From: Desmodesmus armatus
Lineage: Eukaryota; Chlorophyta; Chlorophyceae; Sphaeropleales; Scenedesmaceae
NCBI GenBank assembly: GCA_007449985.2
Contig: VIIQ02000307.1
Location: 17,802 to 81,801, forward strand
Reading direction: 5' to 3'
Length of the DNA: 64,000 nt
The notes beneath the pieces are model-generated. The model was not told where the DNA came from, searched no databases, and saw only the letters and a program-made list of their open reading frames with translations. The translations under genes were made by a program, and so were the position numbers. Shown here piece after piece: positions 34,601 to 46,363 of the stretch. The stretch's first letter is position 1; every line of letters starts with the position of its first letter.

Positions 34601-37421
34601 AGCCATATCCATACTATGGCGGGCATGGCTGAGTCTAGGCGTGGCGGTGTCCTCACCCGTCCAACACCCGTTGGCCTCACTGTCACCACTGTAACAGGAG
34701 CGTATGAAAGTGTGCCGTGCGATGCTCAGGGATCGATTCAGGCAGCCATATGCAGCAATCCCGCTACACTCACCTTTTGAAACCAGATCTCAGGTGTATG
34801 GAGCCAGCGGATCACTGCGTCTGGTGCATACATGCGCGCGACTGCCTGCGCTGTTGCTGGCTCTGCCAGCCACTGTGCCAGCGCAACGTCAGCCCCCGTT
34901 GCCACCTGCGCTGCAGTCATGCCCACTGCCAGGCGCACAGACAGAGAGACCTGCACAGCGCACAACGACACAACGCACATGTCAGCAGGCAGGGCGTACG
35001 GGTCACATGGCGGCACAAGTCGAGAGATAGCAGTTGCGGCCACACAACGACCACGCCCCTGGCCGCAGCCTGCAGGCTTATGACAGCAAGCAAGCAAGCA
35101 GGCATGCAAGCAAAGACAGAGCGGGCCAGCCGGTGGGGTCCCCCCCCCCCCACCCCCCCCCCCCCCCCCCCCCGGAGAAAACTTCAACAAAAAGGACAGA
35201 GAGGGCACGCGGTGCAATACAAGCGTTGCAGCTGCTGGTATGAAGGTCAGCTACTTGTCGGTACTCACAGACGGTGGCACGGCCAGCACTTGCGAGTAGG
35301 CCTCCTCATCAACTTTCACCCCAGCAGCCACCAGTGCTGCCTTGACTTCCATGCCACAAGGCTGGGGGGCAAAGTCAAATCCAACAGCCACTGAGGGCGT
35401 GACGTTGCAGCTGTGGCAGAGCTCTGCAGGGGGAGCAGCGGGCAGAAGCAATAGCCCCGTGCAGTCAGGCAAGGTGTGATTGTGGTTGAATATAGATATC
35501 TATGTTTGTCCTAGCCTAAGAGGACACCCTTCGCTTGCTTGCGCTGTGCTGAGCGCAGCTCTGAGAGACTGGGTGCGTGTGCGTGAGGTATGATTTTGTG
35601 AGCGCCGCCTTTCTGCCCCGTTGTAGCAAAGCGCTGCATCTTGCAGTACACTGCAATGGCCGGGATGCATCTGGTTGCAGGGGTACAGACTGTCAGACGC
35701 TGCTGCGGGACCTACCAAGGAGGAGTGTGGTGGTGTTGGCAGGCGCCACGTGCTTGTATGTCAGCCACATAGGGACGCCATCCACCTGGCTGCTTGCAGC
35801 AGCTGCAGCCCCTGCCTTGACTGCGGGGGCCGCTGCTGCTGCTGGTGCGGCTTGTGCTGGCGTTGCTGCTGCTTGCGGCGCTACCAAGAGGCGGCGCGGC
35901 AGCACAGCAGCTGCAAATCCTCCCGCATTCACCAGGTAGTCTGCCAACCGTGCCCGCTGTTGCACGCCGGTCAGCCGCCGCCGCCGGCCTGCTGCTGCTG
36001 CTCCTGTTGCAGCTGCTTCTGACTGCCTCAAGTCCTTTCCCCGCGTAATGACGTCTGCTGGTGCTGGTGGTGTGTCCTGCACAGCGCCCTCAAAGGCCAC
36101 AAGGCCTCCCCCTGTAGCCTGATCTGGTGGAGTTGTGGATACTCTGATCAGGTGTGTGCTGTAGCCGCCTGCAACAACAACACAAACACAAATCACATGT
36201 GTGATGCATTCTGGTGCTTGTGTTGCTGTGAGACCACTCACCAGCACACCACACATGGACTGCATCAATGGACGTTATACAGCTTTGCTTTGTATCTTTG
36301 AGGATGCTGGGCTCAGCTTTGCGCCACTCCGGGGTGTGCGCACACAGGACCTGCTGTGAAGGCTGAATACCATTCCGCCACACACAGACACACCCCAAAG
36401 CTGGTGGTTGCAAGTCATGTGTCAACACACGTACTTCCCTGCAGGCAGAAGCCTTACATCGGAGTTGAAAGGGCTGGTTGCAAGTCAAGAATCCCTCAAC
36501 ACACATACTGCCCTGCTTAGTTGAAGACGCAGATTGCAAGTCAAGAGTGTGTCAACACACCTGCCATATCTGATGCTGCCCGCTCCAGTGCATCTTCTGC
36601 TGCTGGTGTGATGCTGCCTTTGGACACACCAGTGAGGGTGAAGCCTAGCGAAATGTTGGCTGCGGCAACAGCATAAACCTGCAGATACACGGCAGACACA
36701 AAGACTTGAGGGGTTCGTAGCATGCAGAAGAGGCCTGGGCAATGCTGTGGGTGATCACACACGTATGCACCACTTGTGCCAGCAAACTGACATGCAGTGT
36801 CTTGACCTACGTACGCCTTCTAGTGCCGTTGCACATTGGTTCAGGTTAAGCCGTGACACCTAGCCAGGTGCTGGTTAGAGAATATGCCACTGAAGGGTTC
36901 CTCTCTCCACCCACTCCCCCTCCCCCCCCCCCCCCCCCCCCCCCCCGCCGCACACGCACCTGGCTTGGGGCTAGGTTCTGTACTGATCTCAGCAGCTCAG
37001 GAATGCGCTCCAAGAACACATTGTCGCGGTTCCTAACGGCATCTGCTGCTGAGATGTTGGCAACCACCCAGGAGCAGATCACCCAGCGGGACAACTTCAG
37101 TCCGCCCCTTTCAGCGGGGAGGTTGAGAGTCTCTGCCAGCGTCCCATTCTCTGTGTCGTTGTACCCAGCTGGTGTGACATACTGCCTGTGCCGCTTTGCA
37201 TGGCCATTTGCTGTGCTGTTTACAAGGAACTTGACACCACTGGAGCGCAAGCCAGCCTGTGTTGAAACAGCACCGCTGCTGCCCAACAACATGGAGGGAA
37301 AGCCATCATGCGCATCATGCACCTCTACCGCTCTGGTCACGATGGGGCTATTCACTGCAGCCTTGCCACCTGCTACTGTGGAGAACAGGACGAGGGTCCA
37401 CAGGCACAGTAGCTGTATCAT
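31698..37421 (-). CDS. Type I single-pass membrane protein, unknown function
   Basis: Exons 37421-36960, 36678-36561, 36168-35716, 35423-35269, 34950-34774 and 34361-34176 are GT-AG and phase-consistent (517 codons). The start is an ATG followed by a signal peptide (IQLLCLWTLVLFSTVAGG). The ectodomain has many N-glycosylation sites (NST, NDT, NGT, NIS, NVT, NTT). Two parts, one around ANISLGFTLTGVS and one around VSLSVRLAVGM, each with a following Ala-rich helix, resemble repeated extracellular modules common in algae. A transmembrane helix spans about residues 466-488, then the basic stop RKRKQ. An acidic cytoplasmic exon follows (33718-33528, EEEEDLDADDAE). Beyond that, from 33087 to 31698, coding potential (SDEEEEQ, MSYDFGDLADTG, NGSQSVCSPNLANGFE) moves between frames, so the tail and stop are uncertain: unresolved small introns or single-base assembly errors. 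I do not recognise the family. Confidence 0.7.
35140..35173. repeat. Poly(C) tract in membrane-protein gene intron 4
   Basis: About 33 C with a single A; the transcript strand reads poly(G). It lies between exons 4 and 5 of the minus-strand gene. Confidence 0.95.
36405..36570. repeat. Copies of the membrane-protein exon 2 donor region
   Basis: A block of the type RGTTGCAAGTCAAGAGT...TCAACACACCTGCC (plus strand) that ends at the real donor (36561) is repeated at about 36475-36517 and 36405-36445 on the intron side. The cores GTTGCAAGTCA and CAACACAC are kept in these copies. Confidence 0.8.
36922..36946. repeat. C25 tract next to a 5' splice site
   Basis: Twenty-five uninterrupted C. On the transcript strand this is a G25 tract starting about 14 bases after the exon 1 donor (36960/36959) of the membrane-protein gene. 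Confidence 0.95.
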
Positions 37422-39580
37422 CAAGTTGCTGTTGCACGTGGTGCCGACTCACGGATGTGATCCGTTCCACGTGCAATTAGAATTCAGACGTGTCTGACAT
37501 TTGTTGATTTGGGCCAATCGTGAGGTGTGGTTGAAAGGCTGACGCGGTGCACCTTCAGCAGAGAACGCGATTGCATTCCTGCTGTGACTGCTGCACAGAG
37601 CTTTTTGCGTTGTATGTAATCTGTTGCTCCTACATAGATGCAGTAACCCCAGGTCCCTATGTGGTAAACCCAGTGCAGTGCCCCAGGTGTTTGTGCCCAT
37701 GTCATGCCAAAAGCTCCGATCAGCACCAACAATCATTACCAGCCTGTCTTTGGTGATCTGATGCACTTGCTTGCACCGCCCCTCAGCCAACATGCATATG
37801 CATATGCCCCGCACAGCTGCAGCCTGACCTGGTTGGGTAAGGCAAGACTGCCCACACCTTTGGATGCATTTACGCCAACATAAGGGCACCCAAGAGAATA
37901 TTACATCGCTCTGGCCAACCATGCACTACTTTACCCAAGGCAAGACATGCCACAAAGTCAACAGTCGCTGCGTTGTACAGCAACCAGGTTCATACCCTGC
38001 ACATGGGCAATCCCCTGGCTGCCGTAGGTTGATGGGTCACAAGGTGATGTCAGTCACATACTGTGAGTAATGTAAGTGCAGTAGCAAACAACAATGGCCT
38101 TGAGGTGAGCTCGCCAGGCACAGCCCGACAGCCAACCAACAGCCGCCTGGTCAGCATTGATCACTGTCAATGTGTCATTGCGTCGAGGGGTCATGTGTGT
38201 CGGTGCGTCGGATAGTGTGCACGGCCAGCACACACAAGTCAGATCCATGTTTGATGGAATTTTGCCAAAGTCATGCCGGATCACTGTGGGGTGCCAGTCC
38301 AGAGCCCAGCTTCCACCATGCAAGTCAAGGGACATCACAAGGCACTGTGCATGCAGCACCCAAAACAAATTAGCCATCTGGCACGCACGTGCTGTGCCGG
38401 CAGCAGCAAACAAACATTCAAACAATAGGAGCGTGTGCTGGGCAAAGACAGCGTGATCACCAAACATAAAGTGAGCACAAGGCACACATCGTGAGCTGTT
38501 GTGGCTGAGAGACTGATCACAGCAGCAGAAGCAGCCTTCGGCCCTGGCCCCCAGCTGTGACTATGTGTCCTGCGCCGAGCTTCAGCTGGGCCACGCGTGC
38601 GTGTACTCACAGTGTGGTGGTGTCCCTGTAAATGCCTTGAACCTCCCACACCATCCCTAAGTACTCACCCATACCAAACAGCAGCCATCCACTATTCTAC
38701 CTCACATGCAGGCATGCTTGTCAATCATCACTGCAGTGTGCACAGGAGTGTGCCAACTCTGACCACCAGCACAATCTGCCGTGCCCAGTGCCCTGACAAG
38801 CGACCCTCCACAAGAGCATGTGCTGCTCTGCGTACAATCACCACTGCTAGTTGCGTCCACAAAGCTGCGCCAACACAGTAATACCTTCCCCAGCCCCACA
38901 CACCCGCCGCCGTTGGCATGCGCACACAGCTAGACGTGCACACACCAGGCAGTGTCGGGATGCCCAGCCCCCAGTTCAGGCACAAGACTGCTTGTGCAGC
39001 AGCATGCATCCCATGCCTTTGCTTGCTGCTTTATACTACATGCTGCCATGCTGGGCGTGGGTTGCCCCTGGCGCTGCTGATTGACTATGCAGGGGCAGTG
39101 CAGCCGGGCTGTGGTGAAATGCCTGTGCACCACAAGTGCGCGCGCACAGGCGCGGCAGTATCCCAAGCCCCTTGTCAATCTGCAGCAAGGCCAGCAACCC
39201 AGCATGCAAGAAAAGCGCAGGCCGGGGCTTACAATCCCCGACAAACACTCATGCAGCAGAACAGTCACTCAACACAAACAGCACACACACACACCTGCAA
39301 GCCCAAATCAGGTTATGGACATACCCTCTCGATAGACCCACTATACTCAACTACACAGCTGTACGATCACCTGCGCCTGCTGCAGGAAGCCTGAGAATCC
39401 CGCTACCGGCTGCCGCTCGGCCATGCAGCCGGTGCTGCAGCAGGCAAAGCTGGGCCAGCCCTGACTGCACTCACGAGCAAATGGACAGTCCAGCACACAT
39501 GTACAGGCACACTTGCGAAATGTCGCTGTGTGTAGGCTGTGACTGCATTCGCATGTGGCGGTGTTGGGCAGCAGCACTGC
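37422..39580. other. Intergenic, upstream of membrane-protein gene
   Basis: No exon was supported. The region should contain the promoter of the minus-strand membrane-protein gene and the 3' UTR of the first KCS gene. A minus-strand TGTAA lies at 39233-39229. CATATG-type palindromes near 37793-37806 are the only other obvious short repeats. Confidence 0.55.
39229..39233 (-). terminator. TGTAA polyadenylation signal, probable for first KCS gene
   Basis: Minus-strand TGTAA about 350 bases past the stop codon at 39581. Another TGTAA overlaps the stop codon itself. Confidence 0.35.
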
Positions 39581-42500
39581 TTACAATGCTGCCACACCCA
39601 GCTCCTGGCTCTCAGCGTTCGCCTGGATCTCAATGGCGCGCTGGATGGCGGACTTGCTGCCATCTGTCGTGGCCTCAGCCTCAGCAATGGCCAGCTGTGC
39701 CTTGGTCTTGGCATCAGCCTTCTCGTTGATGCGGCGGGGCAGGTCCTCGTCCCTGAGGGGGGGAGCAGGCAGCACACAGCAGTCAGTTGCAAGCCTGATG
39801 TGTGGCCAAAGAGATGTGAATGCAATCACAGCTGCCAATTTGCTTGCCTGGCTGTGGCATGGGACTGCAGCAGTCTGCAGACAATTAAGCAATTTTGGCT
39901 ACAAACACCGAGTGCCAAACACAGGCTGGCAAATTGGTGCCTGTCTGCCATATTCAGATGAAGGTGCTGCAAGCACCACCAAATACACCAGGGCTCGTGC
40001 AGTTTCAATGTCAACACACCTGTAGGGGCGGCCCGCACAGTGCATCCATGCTGGGTGAATCTCGTCGTTGTCCTTGAGCGCCTTCCAGATGTTGACACCA
40101 CCCTTCATGCCGCCACCGGCACCAACCTGGTGACAAGCAGGGCAGGACACAGGGGATGGGAGGAGAGCAATTGAGCGCCCAGCATCACAAGTTTGCTGCA
40201 CAAGGTGGAGGGGCAGCATGCCTGTCAGTTGTGCCTGCAAGCTGCACCGAGCGAGAAACGAGACATGCTTGTATGTTGTCAGATGACACACCCCAGCATG
40301 AAAACTCACAGACCCCCGGCTACTTGCACTACAGGACGTCTAGGCAAACGTGTGTATGTCAACCGCACCTGCATGATCTGCTGCCCCTTCTTGACCTGGT
40401 GCTGGCTCTCCAGGTATGCGATGGTGTACCAGGTGGTGCTGCTGCTGGTGTTGCCCATGTCACGCAGGGAGGCGAAGCTGGGAATGACGGCCTCATCGGG
40501 CAGGTTCATGCCCTTCTGGATGCCCTTCAGCACAGCATAGCCGCCTGCAGCATACAGTGCATGACACAGCAAATGGGAGTCAGCAGCCACGGACACAAGG
40601 GTCTGGCAGACAGTGACCCAGCGTGTGCGTGTTGGTGCTGCAGGATCACCAATCCTGCCAACTGCAGAGTCCGTGCAGCTGCAGTTGCACAGCTGTCTGA
40701 TGTGGATGTGCTGTGCTGTGCGGTGTGGATGCAAACCGTGTCCAGGCTGAGACCTTGCACCCTTTTTAAGCCAAGCAGGCGCTAACTCGTGAGCTCACCT
40801 GCGTGCAGCGCAAAGTGCTCCATGCACTTTGTGTAGTCTGGCATGTAGCGCTTGTATGCTGGGTTCTTCATGACCTTCTTCTGGTACATGAAGTAGGCTG
40901 CCTCTGCGTACTGGCTCCAGGTCATGATCTTGGGTGTGATGGCCTTGATGACAGCCTCCAGCATGATACCAGCCTGCAGGCATGATCAGGAGCAACGTGA
41001 CTTAGCCCAGCTGCGTGCAGGTGCTGCATACCAACTGCGTGCGGTTGCGCTGCTCTGGTGTGATGGACTGCTCAAGGTGGTGCCTGGACTGTACGAGGGA
41101 TGCATATTGGCAAAGCTGGCAGTTGCCCCAGCTGTCTTGCCAAGTTGCCGCTCCTAAAGCACACTGCTGTCAAAAGCTGTGCAAGCTGTGCAAGGCTGTA
41201 CCTGCAGGGGCACATCCTTGCCCAGGAAGACGCCATTCACACCCTCTGGGTCAGGACCCCAGCTGATGCACCTGCAAGACAGATGACAGCAAGCAGACAG
41301 AATATCATGCCCCACCTGTGACGCAGCGCCCAGAGACTTTTGAACCTGTTGACACTGCAAGGTGCAGCCCCACTAAACCCACTTTGCCCTGCATCACAGC
41401 ATGTTGATTACGGTGCGGGCTTGAGGTCCTTCCCTGCTGCATGGACGCTACCTGTTGCTACTGCCATACAAGATGAACTGCAGGCTGCCCAGCATCTTGC
41501 CAGATAGCGGAGGCAGCTGCTTGCATACCTGTAGGCTGCATCATCCTGGCCTGTGTGGATGCGCACTGAGTGCATCAGCTGGTACTTGCTCTGCCTGATC
41601 AGAGCAGGCTTGTTGGTCATCATGATACCAGCACCACCCATGCGGAAGATGGCATTGGCCACAAGGTAGTCCTTCACCTTTCCGGGATAGAAGCAGTATG
41701 TGGTGATCTCTGCTGGGACAAACAGTGCAATGCTGTTGGGGTGTGCCTGCAGACAGCAGCAGCAGACAACAGTAGGCAGCAGAAGCAGCGAACAGTCACA
41801 TGGCTGCTTATTGAGAGTCCTTGTGCATCCCTATGCATTGTTGGACAAGGTACATCGCGTAGTACCACTGCCTGCACAGCTGTGGGCCTCCTGTGGTCAC
41901 AACGTGGGCGACAGTTGGCTGCAGTACCACCCTGCTGCTGGGCCAGGTCAGCGCGAGGAAAGCTGTGCCCTGCTGCACACAGCGCGAAATATTGCAAATA
42001 ACATCTCTGTATTTTCAACTGCACCCCGCAAACTGCTGGGTGTGAACCCATGTTCCCAGTCGCAACGATCTGCTGTTGTCGCACCTGCAGCATATCGCGC
42101 ACCAACCCGATGGCAATCACACCGATACTGCAGCCCATACCACCCAGGTTGTATGACTGAATGTCGCGGCGGAACTTGAACTTGTTGATCAGCATGGACG
42201 CCAGACTGGGGGTGGGGCAGAAGATGCTGCAGTTTGTGATGAGGATGTCCACCTGCTCGGGCTTGATGCCTGCAAGCAACACCCACATGACACCATGAGC
42301 TGCTGCTTCATGTCTGCATGTGGCAGCCCAGGTAACTGGCGCTCCCGCCGCCCCAACAAAATGCAGCAGCAGAGCAGCAGCAGCAGCAGAAGATAACCCC
42401 TGTCACCAGGCGCACCTGTCTTCTCCAGGACATCGGCCACGACACCGCCCATCACCATTTCTGCCTCCACCATGGCTGTCTTCATGTCATACTGGGGCTC

Positions 42501-43113
42501 CTTGGCAAAGGAGGGGTGGATGGCTGGGGGCAGGAAGGTGCCGTCCCTGTTCAGACCACTCTTCTCCACCACTTTGAGCTGCAGGGCAGCAAAGAAGACG
42601 CAATCATTGTTTTGATCAGACCATCTGTGTGCAAGACGTCAAAACCAGCGTCGGATTGCTGCTGGCTGCACGTATCTGGCCCAGAGCGAGCGACAGACAG
42701 GCTGGCGCCCAGGCAGGCAGGCTGTTGCGCGACCACTGACCTGGAACTGTGCGTTCTCCTCCACAAACATCTGCAGGAGCAAACAACACGTGTCAGCATA
42801 GTTCTCAAGCTGCATGCTGCTGCAGGCGCTGCTCTCGGCTGCATCTTGTGCTGCTCGGCTTCGTAAGTTGGCAGCTTGAGCTGCATGCGGCACTGCAACC
42901 TTCTAAAGCACCATCCAAATCCTGCCATCAATTTGCAACACACTCCGAGCCCCGCAGGGCGCTGAGAAGTGCGTCTGCAGATGAGCAAGTTGTGCTGCCA
43001 GACAGACTCACGCTCCACTTGGCTGCGTTCACGATGCCGGCATCATGGTTCAGTTTGTATTCCTCTGGTGGACGATACACGCTGAAGTCCATCATAGCCA
43101 CTGGGAGAACCAT
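39581..43113 (-). CDS. KCS: 3-ketoacyl-CoA synthase (fatty acid elongase), copy 1
   Basis: Condenses malonyl-CoA with a long-chain acyl-CoA, the first step of very-long-chain fatty acid elongation. Ten GT-AG exons close in phase: 43113-43012, 42770-42741, 42578-42416, 42269-42085, 41746-41529, 41271-41202, 40973-40799, 40544-40369, 40126-40020, 39752-39581; 465 aa. Family blocks: [35 protein letters not shown] with the catalytic Cys145, [29 protein letters not shown] (active-site His) and [10 protein letters not shown] (active-site Asn). The C-terminus adds about 55 residues, Ala/Lys/Glu-rich, after the last catalytic block. The protein begins directly at the first conserved block; an in-frame TGA lies a few codons upstream, so the two N-terminal membrane helices of plant elongases are missing or on an unseen upstream exon. 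It is paralogous to the gene at 47082-50974. Confidence 0.95.
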
Positions 43114-43445
43114 CTTGCTGCTTGTCTGTCAGTTGCCCCGGCTACTTGGCAGACGATATGCTTCGAATTAGCACTTAGTAGACTGTCGAACAGCTGTGGA
43201 TGATGGCCAGCAGTCGGGGGTGCTCACATGGACGCTGAAGCATGGGACCATGTTGCATCAGGTTTAGAGGCTCAACAACTGATGGCAAACGAACTGGCCC
43301 TTCCTCTGGCCCATGTGAGCGCTGGAACGCTTTTTTGATACCAAAATCTGTCCCCGCTCACGTGCCGAATTGCGCCAAACAGCTGTGCTGGCCCTTCAGC
43401 AGGAGCAGCACCATTGCCAGCCCACAGCCACAGCCACACTGCTCC

Positions 43446-43771
43446 AGCCCTGCCTGCAGAGGCTGGTGCAGCGACAGGTTGGCCCAAAGAAGCTCAGGCA
43501 GGGCCAGCATGCGGCCCAGCGGTCCCAAGGACACGCATGGCGGCCCAAAGCTGCCGCCAGCAGGCCGTGCTTTGCAGGAAACTTGCCCTGGGTCACAACA
43601 AGGCAGTCAGGGTGAAGGGTTGCGTGCAGTGTTCCAGCATCAACCTGTCTTGAGGCTAGGGCTGCTCCTCCTGAGAAACCTTCAGTCGTGCAACTGCACC
43701 AGAGTCGGGGTGGGGCGCTGAGGGGACCTCATCCGGCGCTGTCCCAGGATCCTGCATGCTGCCAGCAGCAG
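43446..43771. repeat. Dispersed direct repeat, copy A
   Basis: Pairs with 45636-45995. Matching blocks include CAGAGGCTGGTGCAGC, GGGCCAGCATGCGGCCCAGC and GTCACAACAAGGCAGTCAGG. It begins about 330 bases upstream of the KCS copy 1 start codon. No terminal inverted repeats or target-site duplications were seen. Confidence 0.85.
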
Positions 43772-43859
43772 TTTGCCTGATTTGAGTGCGGCACACCTGA
43801 CAGCATGCTGGTTGGCATACTGCCGCAAGAGCAGTGGCTTCCTTGCAGTTTCCTTGCTT

Positions 43860-44217
43860 TTGGCGAGCCACATCGGCTGGGGTGCAGCCGTGCTGCCGGT
43901 AGGCTGGTGAGGGTGCAATATCACAGGCAGTGTGCTCGTCACTTCCCGAGCTACGCCATGCATTGTGCCAGGTGTCACAAAGCTGCACTACACGCAAGGC
44001 CACAGTCCTACCAGGCGGTCACAAACACTTTGGCAAGCCTCATCGCCTGGGACGCTGCCATGCTCCGGGTGGGCTGCTGGGGGTGCAATGTCAGGGAGTG
44101 TGCACGTCACTGCTGACGCTTTTGGGTGCTGTGCAGCCAAGCATCCTGCCAGGTACCATAAGCTGCACTGTGTACCAAGACACAGCGATACCAGGCTGCC
44201 ACCAGCACTTGCCAGGC
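43860..44217. repeat. Tandem duplication, unit about 176 bp
   Basis: Two diverged units, each with GGCRAGCCWCATCG near its start, GGGTGCAAT with GTCAC following, and AAGCTGCACT..AC. No coding content was identified. Confidence 0.6.
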
Positions 44218-45635
44218 AATCACCAGGGTGTCCTGGGGGCTGAACTGTAGGCTGTTTAGCACAGGTCCCTCCATACAGCACCTGCACACAAACATGCCTG
44301 ACCGCAGGATCCTGGCCCAGCATGCTCAAGCAGCAGCCACCCCAGCACATGGCCTAGCGCAGCATGACGACTGTTACGCTCCTGCGCCACATTTTGACAA
44401 GCCCTGCAGAGGGCCAGCGTTGTAGGGACATCAACGTCACTGATAGCTACGAGCGAATGTCCACTGGGCATAGTAAGCAGCAAGTGCTGATACCACCGCT
44501 GTGACAGCAGTACCACAGATGCCAAGCAATCAAAATGCATCTCAGCGTGGAGGGTGCCAAAAGACGGCCAGCCAGAAACATGCATGCAACATCAGGCTTC
44601 AGCTGGACGTTGCAGCCTGCAGGAGTGACAGGGTGCTGGGCATTGCTCATGCCAAAATGCCTTGCGAGGAGTCAGCCAGCAAGTATGCCTTGCCTTGCCT
44701 TGCACACAGCCAACAACACACCCAGGAATGATGGTGCACCTGCGCCGCGCATGGCATGTGACACTGTGCAACCCACAGGTACTGAATGGCATGTGCTTCA
44801 TGGACACAACAGCAATGTAGTGTCTTAGCTGTTAGCTACCATCCACAACTGGCATCGCTTTCACGTCCCGTGCCTAGCCGGCAGCCGGCTGCTTCAGAGG
44901 ACTGCCATCTGCTTGGAACCTGCAAGAAGCCTACTGGTCAGGGCATCCGAGGCATGTTGCCACCCTCACAGCACTTTCTGCAACACTGTCGTCGGCTTTT
45001 GGAGGGCTGCTTGGCTCTCTGAGCAGCAGCCTGCCGCAGCCTCTCTGAGCTCAGACGTGCGGCAGGCTGAGCAACACGTGTTGTGCGCACGCAACGCACC
45101 TCAGCAAACGAACTCACGCCGTCAGACGCGAGTGAGTATGCAGGAAAATGTGTGCAGGAAAGCCTGGTGTGGGTGATTCCCATGTCGAGCACGTCACGAT
45201 TACGGTGTGCATGCCGGCCTCCCTGCTTCCTAGGCATTTGTGCTCCAGGCACCACCCCAGGTGGTGAGAGATGGTGAGGATGATCCTCAAACTCTGGTGC
45301 TGGGAGATCTCCGGGAGATGCACTGGCCCAGAAATATCCTGCGCCGTGGTCCACAACATACAGTACAGTAAAGTATGATGCAGTTATTACAGGACTCCCA
45401 TCAGAATCATGCAGGCGTTGCTGGGATTTTGAAAGTTCCAGCCTGGGCACTGGCCGAGTTGAGCGCGCCACACAGGCAAGGGCGCTGGAGGGTGCCCATA
45501 GGCCCTACTTGGCGTACCCCAGTCTCTCAGATTGGGTGTGAACGCGACCAGACAAACCCCGCCATGCCAAATGGCAATTCTGGTAGCATTTTGTCTCATT
45601 TTACTAAAATGGCTAGTAGCCCTGCCTGGGCTAGT

Positions 45636-45995
45636 AGCCCTGCCTGCAGAGGCTGGTGCAGCAAAAGGTTGGCCCAACGAAGCTCAGGCAGGGCCAGCAT
45701 GCGGCCCAGCGGTGCCAAGGACACGCATGCAGGCCCAAAGCTGCCGCTACCAGGCCGTGCTTTGCGAAAAAGTTGCCCTGGGTCACAACAAGGCAGTCAG
45801 GGTGAAGGGTTGCGTGCAGCGTTCTTACTAGCATCAAGGTGTGTTAAGGCTAGGGCTCAGCCCTAGCCTTTACAGGATGAGCAGGCTGCTCATCCTGGGA
45901 GAAACTTCAGTCGTGCAATCGCACCAGAGTGCGGGTGGGGTGCTGAGGGACCTCACCCGGCGCTGTCCCAGGATCCTGCATGCTGCTAGCAGCAG
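45636..45995. repeat. Dispersed direct repeat, copy B
   Basis: Second copy of the repeat at 43446-43771, in the same orientation 2.2 kb away. It is longer because it contains extra bases around 45858-45885 that form two palindromes. Confidence 0.85.
45847..45896. repeat. Two adjacent perfect palindromes
   Basis: Palindrome one: arms 45847-45857 and 45859-45869 (AGGCTAGGGCT and its complement). Palindrome two: arms 45874-45884 and 45886-45896 (AGGATGAGCAG and its complement). Each has 11-bp perfect arms and a one-base centre. Copy A of the surrounding repeat has only the outer parts. Confidence 0.95.
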
Positions 45996-46358
45996 CTTGC
46001 CACAGACTTGCCGACATGCCGTGTCTGCTGCAGTGCAGCATGGCTTGTGTGCGCAGCGCTAGCAGTCTTTTTTGGTGCTCCCTTGGGTCAGCATGGGTGT
46101 GAACATGCTGCTGGTTGGCTAGGCAGGGTGTCCCAGGGCGCTAAGCTCCTGCGGCTGTGGTCCATTATGTGCTGCCGCGCCCTTAGTCAAACCTCCTTGG
46201 TGCATCATGCCTGCCACGATGTATGTTGCCCAGCCACACGACCAACGGTGCAACCATGCTCGGGGTGGGCTGGTGAGGGGTGCAGGATTCTGCGCTGGCA
46301 TGCTAGCGTTTGAGTGCTGCATACGTTATGATCATCCACGGTGTGGCTGTTCAACGTG

Positions 46359-46363
46359 TTACA
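46359..46363 (-). terminator. TGTAA polyadenylation signal, possible for second KCS gene
   Basis: Minus-strand TGTAA about 720 bases past the stop codon at 47082. Confidence 0.3.

Noticed and set aside
43272..43721. Gene inside the dispersed repeat upstream of KCS copy 1
   Set aside because: Both repeat copies keep an open frame for about 100 codons, but with no start, domain or splice sites; the likely reason is GC-rich composition.
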